Source of the DNA: Rutidosis leptorrhynchoides
Taxonomy: Eukaryota > Streptophyta > Magnoliopsida > Asterales > Asteraceae
DNA length: 64,000 nucleotides
Assembly (NCBI RefSeq): GCF_046630445.1
Contig: NC_092339.1
Span: forward strand, 53,367,501-53,431,500
Reading direction: 5' to 3'
Part shown: positions 24,701-35,404 of the stretch, one piece after another
How the letters are laid out: each line of letters starts with the position of its first letter
Position numbering within the stretch: the first letter of the stretch is position 1
Made by a program: the position numbers and the translations under genes
Notes under the pieces: generated by a model
Databases searched by the model: none
Told to the model about the DNA's origin: nothing
What the model saw: only the letters and a program-made list of their open reading frames with translations

Positions 24701-25551
24701 TTCTTTTAGCATTTGAATTTCTTCTGTTGTTGGTTCATATCCATTAGCTATAAGTGTAGCTAACATTTCAACTTCATCAATTGGTTCAGTTCCTTCTCCT
24801 AAATAACATTCTCCTGTTCCTTGTAATTCTGGAAATTCTTCTAATAATTCTGCATGTGAATCTATAGTTTGAATATAATAACATGTATCATCTGCAGATT
24901 GCGGTTGTTGCATTGCTCTATCAACTGAAAAGGTAACACTCTCGTCCTCTATACTTAGGGTCAATTTCTTACCAAACACGTCTATCATTGCTTTAGCCGT
25001 GTTTAAGAATGGTCTTCCTAATATGAGAGGAACTTGAGAATCTTCTTCCATGTCCAGAACAACAAAATCTACTGGAAATACTAAAGTACCAACTTTAACT
25101 AGCATGTTCTCCATTATCCCTCTAGGATATTTTATTGATCAATCGGCTAGTTGTATGCTTATTCTTGTTGGTTTCAATTCTCCAAGGTCTAGTTTAGCGT
25201 ATAGTGAATACGACATTAAATTTATACTAGGACCTAAGTCTGCCAATGCTTCTATTGAACTAAGACTACCCAGAAAACATGGAATTGTGAAACTTCCTGG
25301 ATCAGATAGTTTTTCTGGTATCTTATTCAACAGCACTGCTGAACAATTAGCATTCATAGTAACAGTCGAGAGTTCTTCCATTTTCTTTCTATTCGTGATC
25401 AGATCTTTTAAGAATTTAGCATATCTAGGCATTCCTGAAATCACATCAATGAAAGGAAGATTTACATTTATCTGTTTAAACATATCCAAGAATTTGGATT
25501 GCTCGGCTTCAAGTTTCTCTTTTTTCATTTTACTTGGGTAAGGAAGTGGTG
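21746..25551 (-). pseudogene. pol: Athila pol (protease, RT, RNase H, integrase)
   Basis: One frame, continuous with gag before the Tekay insertion (cut at the PYQPPLPYP motif). Protease has DLGPSINLMS near 25220 and ILGRPFLNTAKAMID near 25000. RT starts near 24400 with [10 protein letters not shown] and has catalytic FMDD near 23915. RNase H is around 23480-23100 ([22 protein letters not shown]). Integrase has a Cys pair (CKSCDAC), then D (CIDFMGP, near 22630), D (ISDRGTHF) and E ([11 protein letters not shown]). Stops lie at 25139 (TGA, replacing an expected Arg), 24473 (TAG) and near 24375 (TAA). The last 851 codons (24301-21746) are open, so RT to integrase is intact downstream of the stops. 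Confidence 0.9.
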
Positions 25552-25556
25552 GTTGG
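25552..25556. repeat. Target site duplication of Tekay element, left copy (GTTGG)
   Basis: GTTGG precedes TGAAATG of the left LTR; the same bases follow the right LTR at 38654-38658. Removing the insert and one copy restores the Athila reading frame. Confidence 0.95.
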
Positions 25557-28500
25557 TGAAATGTCCCGTTCTTATTGATTAAAAACGTTCCATATTAATT
25601 GATTTCGTTGCGAGGTTTTGACCTCTATATGAGACGTTTTTCAAAGACTGCATTCATTTTAAAACAAACCATAACCTTTATTTCATCAATAAAGGTTTAA
25701 AAAGCTTTACGTAGATTATCAAATAATGATAATCTAAAATATCCTGTTTACACACGACCATTACATAAGGGTTTACAATACAAATATGTTACAGCAAAAT
25801 AAGTTTCTTGAATGCAGTTTTTACACAATATCATACAAGCATGGACTCCAAATCTCGTCCTTATTTAAGTATGCGACAGCGGAAGCTCTTAATAATCACC
25901 TGAGAATAAACATGGTTAAAACGTCAACAAAAATGTTGGTGAGTTATAGGTTTAACCTATATATATCAAATCGTAACAATAGACCACAAGATTTCATATT
26001 TCAATACACATCCCATACATAGAGATAAAAATCATTCATATGGTGAACACCTGGTAACCGACATTAACAAGATGGATATATAAGAATATCCCCATCATTC
26101 CGGGACACCCTTCGGATATGATATAAATTTCGAAGTACTAAAGCATCCGGTACTTTGGATGGGGTTTGTTAGGCCCAATAGATCTATCTTTAGGATTCGC
26201 GTCAATTAGGGTGTCTGTTCCCTAATTCTTAGATTACCAGACTTAATAAAAAGGGTCATATTCGATTTCAATAATTCAACCATAGAATGTAGTTTCACGT
26301 ACTTGTGTCTATTTTGTAAATCATTTATAAAACCTGTATGTATTCTCATCCCAAAAATATTAGATTTTAAAAGTGGGACTATAACTCATTTTCACATATT
26401 TTTACTTCATCGGGAAGTAAGACTTGGCCACTGGTTGATTCACGAACCTATAACAATATATACATATATATCAAAGTATGTTCAAAATATATTTACAACA
26501 CTTTTAATATATTTTGATGTTTTAAGTTTATTAAGTCAGTTGTCCTCGTTAGTAACCTACAACTAGTTGTCCACAGTTAGATGTACAGAAATAAATCGAT
26601 AAATATTATCTTGAATCAATCCACGACCCAGTGTATACGTATCTCTGTATTGATCACAACTCAAACTATATATATTTTGGAATCAACCTCAACCCTGTAT
26701 AGCTAACTCCAACATTCACATATAGAGTGTCTATGGTTGTTCCGAAATATATATAGATGTGTCGAAATGATAGGTCGAAACATTGTATACGTGTCTATGG
26801 TATCTCAAGATTACATAATATACAATACAAGTTGATTAAGTTATGGTTGGAATAGATTTGTTACCAATTTTCACGTAGCTAAAATGAGAAAAATTAACCA
26901 ATCTTGTTTTACCCATAACTTCTTCATTTTAAATCCGTTTTGAGTGAATCAAATTGCTATGGTTTCATATTGAACTCTATTTTATGAATCTAAACAGAAA
27001 AATTATAGGTTTATAGTCGGAAAAATAAGTTACAAGTCGTTTTTGTAAAGGTAGTCATTTCAGTCGAAAGAACGACGTCTAGATGACCATTTTAGAAAAC
27101 ATACTTCCACTTTGAGTTTAACCATAATTTTTGGATATAGTTTCATGTTCATAATAAAAATCATTTTCCCAGAATAACAACTTTTAAATCAAAGTTTATC
27201 ATAGTTTTTAATTAACTAACCCAAAACAGCCCGCGGTGTTACTACGACGGCGTAAATCCGGTTTTACGGTGTTTTTCGTGTTTCCAGGTTTTAAATCATT
27301 AAGTTAGCGTAACATATAGATATAGAACATGTGTTTAGTTAATTTTAAAAGTCAAGTTAAAAGGATTAACTTTTGTTTGCGAACAAGTTTAGAATTAACT
27401 AAACTATGTTCTAGTGATTACGAGTTTAAACCTTCGAATAAGATAGTTTTATATATATGAATCGAATGATGTTATGAACATCATTACTACCTTAAGTTTA
27501 GTAGGTAAACCTACTGGAAGTGACAAGAAATGATCTAGCTTCAAAGGATCTTGGATGGCTTGAAAGTTCTTGAAGTAGGATCATGACACAAAAACAAGTT
27601 CAAGTAAGATTTTTACTCGAATTAAGATAGTTTATAGTTATAGAAATTGAATCAAAGTTTGAATATGAATATTACCTTGAAAAAGAAAGATAACCTACTG
27701 TATATAACAAAGGTTTCTTGATCTTAGATGATTACTTGGAATGGATTAGAAAGCTTGGAAGTAAATTAGTAAACTTGAAGGGATTTTTGAAGTGTTCTTG
27801 AAGTGTTCTTCCTATGATGATTATAGCTTGATTCTTGAAGTGATTTTTGATGAAGATGATGATTAAATACTGGAAAAATACATTCATAATAGTGTGTGTG
27901 TGTTGAGAGAGAATTAGAAAGAGAATTGGAAGTGAAATGGAGTGAATGATGAGTGGTAATTGGTGAGTGGTGAGTGGGGTTAAAAGGAGTTCTAGTTAGT
28001 TGACTAGCTCATGGTAGAAGTTAAAATTGATTAGTCATACATGATGTAATCAAGAGTGGAATCCCATGCTAGTTCCTATTGGTATATACCCATAGTAAGT
28101 ACGTTTTGAAGCTGTGTATAATACGGGTAAGAATACGACTAAAATTCTTGATGAAAGAAAAGAATGGGAAAGTAACTGTAACCATTTTCATTAAGTATGA
28201 GTGTTTTGATATATTTCTTGAAGTCTTCCAAAAGTATTTTAATACATCTAAATACACTACATGAATATACATTTTAACTGAGTCATTAAGTCATCGTTAG
28301 TCGTTACATGTAAGTGTTGTTTTGAAACCTTTAAGTTAACGATCTCAATTAATGTTGTTAACCCATTGTTTATTACATCTAATGAGATGTTAAATTATTA
28401 TATTATCATGATATTATGATATATTAATATATCTTAATATGATATATATACATTTAAATGTCGTTACAACGATAATCGTTACATATATGTCTCGTTTCGA

Positions 28501-28806
28501 AATCCTTAAGTTAGTAGTCTTGTTTATATGTATATAAATCATTGTTAATATACTTATGGAGATACTTACTTATCATAATCTCATGTTAACCATATGTATA
28601 TCCATATATATATCATCATGTCATTTTTACAAGTTTTAACGTTCGTGAATCGCCGGTCAACTTGGGTGGTCAATTGTCTATATGAAACATATTTCAATTA
28701 ATCAAGTCTTAACAAGTTTGATTGCTTAACATGTTGGGAACATTTAATCATGTAAATATCAATCTCAATTAATATATATAAACATGGAAAAGTTCGGGTC
28801 ACTACA
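25557..28806 (-). repeat. Tekay 3' LTR (left copy, 3250 bp)
   Basis: Plus-strand ends are TGAAATGTCC and GGGTCACTACA; on the minus strand it starts TGTAGTGACC. It aligns throughout with 35405-38653 (3249 bp) and with the interrupted LTR at 51861-54235 plus 62998-63873. No gene is seen; open frames inside it recur in each copy because the LTRs are copies. Confidence 0.97.
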
Positions 28807-28842
28807 GTACTTACCCGTTAAATAAATTTCGTCCCGAAATTT
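28807..28842 (-). promoter_or_regulatory. Tekay 3' end: polypurine-like tract and AAATTTCG palindrome
   Basis: Minus strand reads a 19-base imperfect palindrome (AAATTTCGGGACGAAATTT, 28824-28842) overlapping the pol stop, then TTAACGGGTAAGTAC (28807-28821) directly against the LTR. The same arrangement occurs in the related elements at 63874-63909 and 60557-60593. Confidence 0.75.
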
Positions 28843-31800
28843 TAAGCTGTTGAAGGTGTTGACGAATCTTCTGGAAATAGATGCGGGTATTTCTTCTTCA
28901 TCTGATCTTCACACTCCCAGGTGAACTCGGGTCCTCTACGAGCATTCCATCGAACCTTAACAATTGGTATCTTGTTTTGCTTAAGTCTTTTAACCTCACG
29001 ATCCATTATTTCGACGGGTTCTTCGATGAATTGAAGTTTTTCGTTGATTTGGATTTCATCTAACGGAATAGTGAGATCTTCTTTAGCAAAACATTTCTTC
29101 AAATTCGAGACGTGGAAAGTGTTATGTACAGCCGCGAGTTGTTGAGGTAATTCAAGTCGGTAAGCTACTGGTCCGACACGATCAATAATCTTGAATGGTC
29201 CAATATACCTTGGATTTAATTTCCCTCGTTTACCAAATCGAACAACGCCTTTCCAAGGTGCAACTTTAAGCATGACCATCTCTCCAATTTCAAATTCTAT
29301 ATCTTTTCTTTTAATGTCAGCGTAGCTCTTTTGTCGACTTTGGGCGGTTTTCAACCGTTGTTGAATTTGGATGATCTTCTCGGTAGTTTCTTGTATAATC
29401 TCCGGACCCGTAATCTGTCTATCCCCCACTTCACTCCAACAAATCGGAGACCTGCACTTTCTACCATAAAGTGCTTCAAACGGCGCCATCTCAATGCTTG
29501 AATGGTAGCTGTTGTTGTAGGAAAATTCTGCTAACGGTAGATGTCGATCCCAACTGTTTCCGAAATCAATAACACATGTTCGTAGCATGTCTTCAAGCGT
29601 TTGTATCATATTTTCACTCTGCCCATCAGTTTGTGGATGATAGGCAGTACTCATGTCTAGACGAGTTCCTAATGCTTGCTGTAATGTCTGCCAGAATCTT
29701 GAAATAAATCTGCCATCCCTATCAGAGATAATAGAGATTGGTATTCCATGTCTGGAGACGACTTCCTTCAAATACAGTGGTGCTAACTTCTCCATCTTGT
29801 CATCTTCTCTTATTGGTAGGAAGTGTGCTAATTTGGTGAGACGATCAACTATTACCCAAATAGTATCAAAAGCAATTACAGTCCTTGGCAATTTAGTGAT
29901 GAAATCCATGGTTATATTTTCCCATTTCCATTCCGGGATTTCGGGTTATTGAAGTAGACCTGATGGTTTCTGATGCTCAGCTTTGACCTTAGAACACGTC
30001 AAACATTCTCCTACGTATTTAGCAACATCGGCTTTCATACCCGGCCACCAAAAATGTTTCTTGAGATCCTTGTACATCTTTCCCGTTCCAGGATGTATTG
30101 AGTATCTGGTTTTATGAGCTTCTCTAAGTACCATTTCTCTCATATCTCCAAATTTTGGTACCCAAATTCTTTCAGCCCTATACCGGGTTCCGTCTTCCCG
30201 AATATTAAGATGCTTCTCCGATCCTTTGGGTATTTCATCCTTTAAATTTTCCTCTTTTAAAACTCCTTGTTGTGCCTCCTTTATTTGAGTAGTAATGTTA
30301 TTATGAATCATTATATTCATAGATTTTACTCGAATGGGTTCTCTGTCCTTCCTGCTCAAGGCATCGGCTACCACATTTGCCTTCCCCGGGTGGTAACGAA
30401 TCTCAAAGTCGTAATCATTCAATAATTTAATCCACCTACGCTGCCTCATATTCAGTTGTTTCTGATTAAATATGTGTTGAAGACTTTTGTGGTCGGTATA
30501 TATAATACTTTTGACCCCATATAAGTAGTGCCTCCAAGTCTTTAATGCAAAAACAACCGCGCCTAATTCCAAATCATGCGTCGTATAATTTTGTTCGTGA
30601 ATCTTCAATTGTCTAGACGCATAAGCAATCACCTTCGTTCGTTACATTAATACACAACCGAGACCTTGCTTTGATGCATCACAATAAATCACAAAATAAT
30701 CATTCCCTTCAGGCAATGACAATATAGGTGCCGTAGTTAGCTTTTTCTTCAATAACTGAAACGCTTTCTCTTGTTCATCATTCCATTCAAATTTCTTCCC
30801 TTTATGCGTTAATGCAGTCAAGGGTTTTGCTATTCTGGAAAAGTCTTGGATGAACCTTCTGTAGTAACCAGCTAGTCCTAAAAACTGGCGTATGTGTTTT
30901 GGAGTTTTCGGGGTTTCCCACTTTTCAACAGTTTCTATCTTTGCCGGATCCACCTTAATACCTTCTTTGTTCACTATGTGACCGAGGAATTGAACTTCTT
31001 CCAACCAAAATGCACACTTTGAAAACTTAGCGTACAATTCTTCCTTCCTCAATACTTCTAACACATTTCTCAAATGTTCACCGTGTTCTTGGTCATTCTT
31101 TGAGTAAATAAGTATGTCATCAATGAAAACAATGACAAACTTATCAAGGTATGGTCCACACACTCGGTTCATAAGGTCCATGAACACAGCTGGTGCATTA
31201 GTTAAACCAAACGGCATGACCATAAACTCGTAATGAACGTAACGTGTTCTGAAAGCAGTCTTTGGAATATCATCTTCTTTCACCCGCATTTGATGATACC
31301 CGGAACGTAAGTCAATCTTTGAATAAATAGACGAGCCTTGTAGTTGATCAAATAAGTCGTCGATTCTCGGTAGTGGGTAGCGGTTCTTGATGGTAAGTTT
31401 GTTCAACTCTCGGTAGTCGATACACAACCTGAATGTACCATCTTTCTTCTTGACAAACAAAACAGGAGCTCCCCACGGTGATGTGCTTGGTCGAATGAAA
31501 CCACGCTCTAAAAGTTCTTGTAATTGGCTTTGCAGTTCTTTCATCTCGCTGGGTGAGAGTCTGTAAGGAGCACGAGCTATTGGTACAGCTCCTGGTACAA
31601 GATTTATTTGAAATTCAACGGATCGATGTGGGGGTAATCCCGGTAATTCTTTCGGAAATACATCGGGAAATTCTTTTGCAATGGGAACATCATTGATGCT
31701 CTTTTCTTCAGTTTGTACTTTTTCGACGTGTGCTAGAACAGCATAGCAACCTTTTCTTATTAGTTTTTGTGCCTTCAAATTACTAATAAGATGTAGCTTC

Positions 31801-32215
31801 GTGTTGTCCTTTTCTCCGTACACCATTAAGGGTTTTCCTTTTTCTCGTATAATGCGAATTGCATTTTTGTAACAAACAATCTCTGCTTTCACTTCTTTCA
31901 ACCAGTCCATACCGATTATCACATCAAAACTCCCTAACTCTACAGGTATCAAATTAATCTTAAATGTTTCGCTAACCAGTTTAATTTCTCGATTCCGACA
32001 TATATTATCTGCTGAAATTAATTTACCATTTGCTAATTCGAGTAAAAATTTATTATCCAAAGGCGTCAATGGACAACTTAATTTAGCACAAAAATCTCTA
32101 CTCATATAGCTTCTATCCGCACCCAAATCAAATAAAATGTAAGCAGATTTATTGTCAATAAGAAACGTACCCGTAACAAGCTCCGGGTCTTCCTGTGCCT
32201 CTGTCGCATTAATAT
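28842..32215 (-). pseudogene. pol: Pol of Tekay chromovirus, two stops
   Basis: Same frame as gag. Protease reads FDLGADRSY near 32130 (usual FDTGADRS). RT contains [20 protein letters not shown] and catalytic FIDDILIYS near 31110. RNase H contains [14 protein letters not shown] and TDHKSLQ. Integrase contains CLTCSK, then D ([10 protein letters not shown], near 29905), D (ISDRDGRF) and E ([11 protein letters not shown]). The C-terminus ([18 protein letters not shown], about 28900-28960) fits a chromovirus chromodomain, which in this family is thought to guide integration to chromatin marks. Stops are TAA at 30642-30644 (Gln expected) and TAA at 29946-29948 (Gln expected). All catalytic residues are present. 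Confidence 0.93.
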
Positions 32216-33419
32216 TGAAAACTCTTCCGCGGCCTTGTCCATTCGTGTTCTCCTGGTTCGGGCAATTTCTAATAATGTGGCCCGGTTTTCCATATTTATA
32301 ACAAACTACATTGGCATAACTTGCTCCGACACTACTTCCTCTGCCATTACTCGTTCCGACACCATTTGTTCCTTTCGTTCTATTAACCCCTGGTCCGTAG
32401 ACCTCACACTTCGTCGCGCTATGACCATTTCTTTTACACTTGTTGCAAAATTTGGTGCAGAACCCCGAGTGATACTTTTCACACCTTTGGCATAGCTGCT
32501 TCTGATTGTTGTTTTTGTTGCGGTTATTATTGTTGTTGGGATGATTGTTGTAGTTGCTGCTGTTGTTGTTGTTGTTGTTGTTGTTGGGCCGTTTGTTGTA
32601 GTTGCGATTGATGTTGCGATTGTTGGGATAATTGTTGCGATTATTGTTGTAATTGCTGTTGTTGTTGTATTGGTGATTCTTATCACCGTTTTCCTCCCAC
32701 TTTCTTTTGACTTGCTTCACATTGGCCTCTTCAGCAGTCTGTTCTTTAATTCTTTCTTCAATCTGGTTCACTAGTTTGTGAGCCATTCTACATGCCTATT
32801 GTATGGAGGCGGGCTCGTGTGAACTTATATCTTCTTGGATTCTTTCCGGTAATCCTTTCACAAACGCGTCGATCTTCTCTTCCTCATCTTCGAATGCTCC
32901 CGGACACAATAGGCACAATTCCGTGAATCGTCTTTCGTACGTGGTAATATCAAATCCTTGGGTTCGTAACCCTCTAAGTTCTGTCTTGAGCTTATTGACC
33001 TCGGTTCTGGGACGGTACTTCTCGTTCATCAAGTGCTTGAATACTGACCACGGTAGTGCGTACGCATCGTCTTGTCCCACTTGCTCTAGATAGGTATTCC
33101 ACCATGTTAACGCAGAACCTGTGAAGGTATGCGTAGCGTACTTCACTTTGTCCTTTTCAGTACACTTACTTATGGCAAACACCGATTCGACCTTCTCGGT
33201 CCACCGTTTCAATCCGATCGGTCCTTCGGTTCCATCAAATTCCAAAGGTTTACAGGCAGTGAATTCTTTGTAGGTGCATCCTACACGATTTCCTGTACTG
33301 CTAGATCCAAGGTTATTGTTGGTATGTAGCGCAGCCTGTACTGCGGCTATGTTTGAAGCTAGAAAAGTACGGAATTCCTCTTCATTCATATTCACGGTGT
33401 GTCGAGTAGTCGGTGCCAT
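32216..33419 (-). pseudogene. gag: Gag of Tekay chromovirus, one stop
   Basis: The first good start is ATG at 33419 (MAPTTRHTVN); an upstream in-frame Met adds 12 codons. The capsid region has GCTYKEFTACKP, FTGSALTWWNTYLE and YERRFTELCLLCPG. TAG at 32796-32798 replaces an expected Gln codon. A low-complexity Asn-rich stretch (about 32510-32680) follows, then two zinc regions: [27 protein letters not shown], and [14 protein letters not shown]. In the second, the second Cys of C-x2-C is Tyr. A candidate 3' splice site (CTATTCTGAAG) ends 3 nt before the ATG. Confidence 0.9.
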
Positions 33420-33557
33420 TTCCTTCAGAATAGTCAAATGGAACAAGTTAATCATACAGAATATTAAGAGTAGTTAATAGTATATCGTAGCATAATATGA
33501 ACTCATTTATAAAAGCTTTTTCTTCATATTAGCGTTTTATAAGTTTAAATTCGGGTA

Positions 33558-33572
33558 GTACCTACCCGTTAA
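33558..33572 (-). promoter_or_regulatory. Internal copy of the polypurine-like tract
   Basis: Plus strand GTACCTACCCGTTAA matches, base for base, the tract next to the LTR of the sister element (63874-63888) and differs by one base from this element's own tract (28807-28821). It lies between the F-box ORF and gag, in a 341-bp spacer with no other feature. Confidence 0.6.
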
Positions 33573-33760
33573 GTTCATACTTAGTAGCTAATATACAATT
33601 CAACTACTACAATTCTATATGAAAAACTGATTATAATAATATTTCGCGTTCAAACTTTTACACAATATTTTACAAACTTACAATACCGCTTATTTTACAT
33701 ATAGCATGAAATATAGCACACAATAAATTTGATACAAGATGGTTGTGAAGATAATTCTAA

Positions 33761-34444
33761 CTAGTACACAAGTCGTTCAGCAAAGGCAATAAAGACACGT
33801 AATTCATACGTCCAGAAACAAGTCATGCATTCTGGTTTTACTAGGATTACTTCCCATCCTTGGTCTTGTGGAACATAACCGTTATGGCCGTTGATAAGAC
33901 AGCATGTTGTAACGTCGTCAAAGGGACGAGGGTTACGTAATGTCCAACAGTCCCGTAACAATCTAAAAACCTCATTTCTTACCCCAATTACCGACTCCGT
34001 CACTTGTGGGAATGTTTTGTTTAATAGTTGTAGCCCGATGTTCTTGTTCTCACTTTGGTGAGAAGCGAACATTACTAATCCGTAAGCATAACATGCTTCT
34101 TTAAGTTGCATGTTAGCCGCTTTTTCTAAATCACGAAGTCCAATATTCGGATATATTGAGTCAAAATAATTTCTTAACCCATTGCATAAAATAGCATTTG
34201 GGTTCCCCGCAATATATGCGTCAAAGTAAACACATCGTAACTTATGGATTTCCCAATGTGATATCCCCCATCTTTCGAACGAAAGCCTTTTATAAACCAA
34301 GGAATTCTTGGAACGTTCTTCGAATGTCTTACAAACTGATCTCGCCTTAAATAGTTGTGCCGAAGAATTCTGACCGACTCTAGACAAGATTTCATCAATC
34401 ATGTCTCCGGGTAGGTCTCTTAAAATATTGGGTTGTCTATCCAT
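33761..34444 (-). CDS. F-box protein (At2g35280-like) carried inside the Tekay element
   Basis: 227 codons, ATG at 34442-34444, open to TAG at 33761. Residues 7-50 form an F-box (LPGDMIDEILSRVG, then SVCKTFEERS). The rest fits the plant At2g35280/At1g67623-like group: GNPNAILCNGLRNYF, GLRDLEKAANMQLKEACYAYGLVMFA and a C-terminal Cys-containing part. In such proteins the F-box binds SKP1 in an SCF ubiquitin ligase and the remainder chooses a target; the target here is unknown. It lies between the acidic ORF and gag, same strand, and lacks introns. A strong 3' splice signal (TATTTTACAG ending 34459, with CTAAC at 34476-34480) precedes the ATG by 14 nt. That it is open while gag-pol has stops may mean constraint or simply its smaller size. 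Confidence 0.85.
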   Translation of the reverse strand: MDRQPNILRDLPGDMIDEILSRVGQNSSAQLFKARSVCKTFEERSKNSLVYKRLSFERWGISHWEIHKLRCVYFDAYIAGNPNAILCNGLRNYFDSIYPNIGLRDLEKAANMQLKEACYAYGLVMFASHQSENKNIGLQLLNKTFPQVTESVIGVRNEVFRLLRDCWTLRNPRPFDDVTTCCLINGHNGYVPQDQGWEVILVKPECMTCFWTYELRVFIAFAERLVY

Positions 34445-34458
34445 TTTGTGTTTTTATA

Positions 34459-34480
34459 CTGTAAAATAGACAAGAGTTAG
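34459..34480 (-). promoter_or_regulatory. Candidate 3' splice site before the F-box ORF
   Basis: Minus strand: branch-like CTAAC, then a pyrimidine-rich run ending TTTTACAG at 34459. It fits plant acceptor rules. The most likely partner is the leader GTGAGT at 35327-35322, or a donor near the end of the acidic ORF; this is not proven. Confidence 0.5.
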
Positions 34481-34580
34481 ATTCATAAAAAAATACTTAT
34501 TAATACAAGTAATTTTTACATATATCATAAAGCATAAGCACACTATATTACTTATATTACACCACACGAATACAACTATC

Positions 34581-35195
34581 TTATTCCAACTCGCTTGTTT
34601 CTTCTTCTTCGGTTTTGGTTCGTTTTGCCAAGTTTCTAGGGATATATGATGTTCCCCTAATACGAGCCGTCGTTATCCACATTGGTTTAGAAAAACCTGG
34701 TGGTTTAGAGGTTCCCGGGTCATTGTTACAACTTAAGGACTTCGGGGGTTGACGATACATATAAAGTTCATCGGGGTTGGAATTAGATTTCTCTATTTTT
34801 ATGCCCTTTCCCTTATTATTTTCTTTTGCCTTTTTAAATTCAGTTGGGGTAATTTCTATAACATCATCGGAATTCTCGTCGGAATCCGATTCATCGGAGA
34901 ATTGGTAATCCTCCCAATATTTTGCTTCCTTAGCGGAAACACCATTGACCATAATTAACCTTGGTCGGTTGGTTGAGGATTTTCTTTTACTTAACCGTTT
35001 TATTATTTCCCCCACCGGTTCTATTTCTTCATCCAGTTCCGATTCTTCTTCCGGTTCCGATTCTTCTTCCGGTTCTGACTCTTCTTCCGGTTCCTCTTCG
35101 GGAACTTGTGAATCAGTCCACGAATCATTCCAATTTACATTTGACTCTTCATTATTATTAGGTGAGTCAATGGGACTTGTTCTAGAGGTAGACAT
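34581..35195 (-). CDS. Acidic low-complexity accessory protein ORF in Tekay element
   Basis: 204 codons, ATG at 35193-35195, open. I recognise no family. After a Ser/Asn-rich start it has three to four tandem 6-residue repeats (PEEESE, encoded by 18-bp DNA repeats near 35037-35094), a Lys/Arg-rich block (IKRLSKRKSS), a second acidic patch (SDESDSDENSDD) and a basic C-terminal half ending in Glu. Alternating acidic and basic low complexity suggests a disordered, perhaps chromatin- or RNA-binding protein. AG directly precedes the ATG, as for the accessory ORF of the element at 47096-51860, so the frame may begin an exon. It is the first ORF after the primer site. Confidence 0.65.
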   Translation of the reverse strand: MSTSRTSPIDSPNNNEESNVNWNDSWTDSQVPEEEPEEESEPEEESEPEEESELDEEIEPVGEIIKRLSKRKSSTNRPRLIMVNGVSAKEAKYWEDYQFSDESDSDENSDDVIEITPTEFKKAKENNKGKGIKIEKSNSNPDELYMYRQPPKSLSCNNDPGTSKPPGFSKPMWITTARIRGTSYIPRNLAKRTKTEEEETSELE

Positions 35196-35321
35196 CTATC
35201 ACATAATATCAAACGCGTTAAGAGATTAATATATCACATAATATTCACATGTTAAAAATATATAGTTTCCAACAAAATTTGTTAAGCAATCATTTTTCAA
35301 GTAAACACGGTCGAAGTCCAG

Positions 35322-35327
35322 ACTCAC
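35322..35327 (-). promoter_or_regulatory. Conserved leader GTGAGT, candidate 5' splice site
   Basis: On the minus strand GCATTAGTGAGTCT lies 64-77 bases downstream of the primer-site end. The identical 14-mer occurs at 50151-50164 in the leader of the other accessory-ORF element. GTGAGT is a good plant donor core, though the preceding bases are not optimal. Confidence 0.45.
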
Positions 35328-35390
35328 TAATGCATCCTAACAAACTAGATAAGACACACTAATGCAAAATTCTGGTTCTCTAAGACCAAC

Positions 35391-35402
35391 GCTCTGATAC
35401 CA
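35391..35402 (-). promoter_or_regulatory. Primer binding site (tRNA-iMet) of Tekay element
   Basis: Minus strand TGGTATCAGAGC, two bases inside the 5' LTR. This is the standard initiator-Met primer site. Confidence 0.93.
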
Positions 35403-35404
35403 AC

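Noticed and set aside
25786-26566. Plus-strand ORFs of 78-87 codons repeated at 35616-36414
   Set aside because: They are LTR sequence present twice by descent, with no domain and AT-rich composition.
32541-32774. Val-rich plus-strand ORF
   Set aside because: Antisense of the Asn-codon repeat in Tekay gag.
34945-35229. Ser/Asp-rich plus-strand ORF
   Set aside because: Antisense of the Glu-rich repeats of the acidic ORF.
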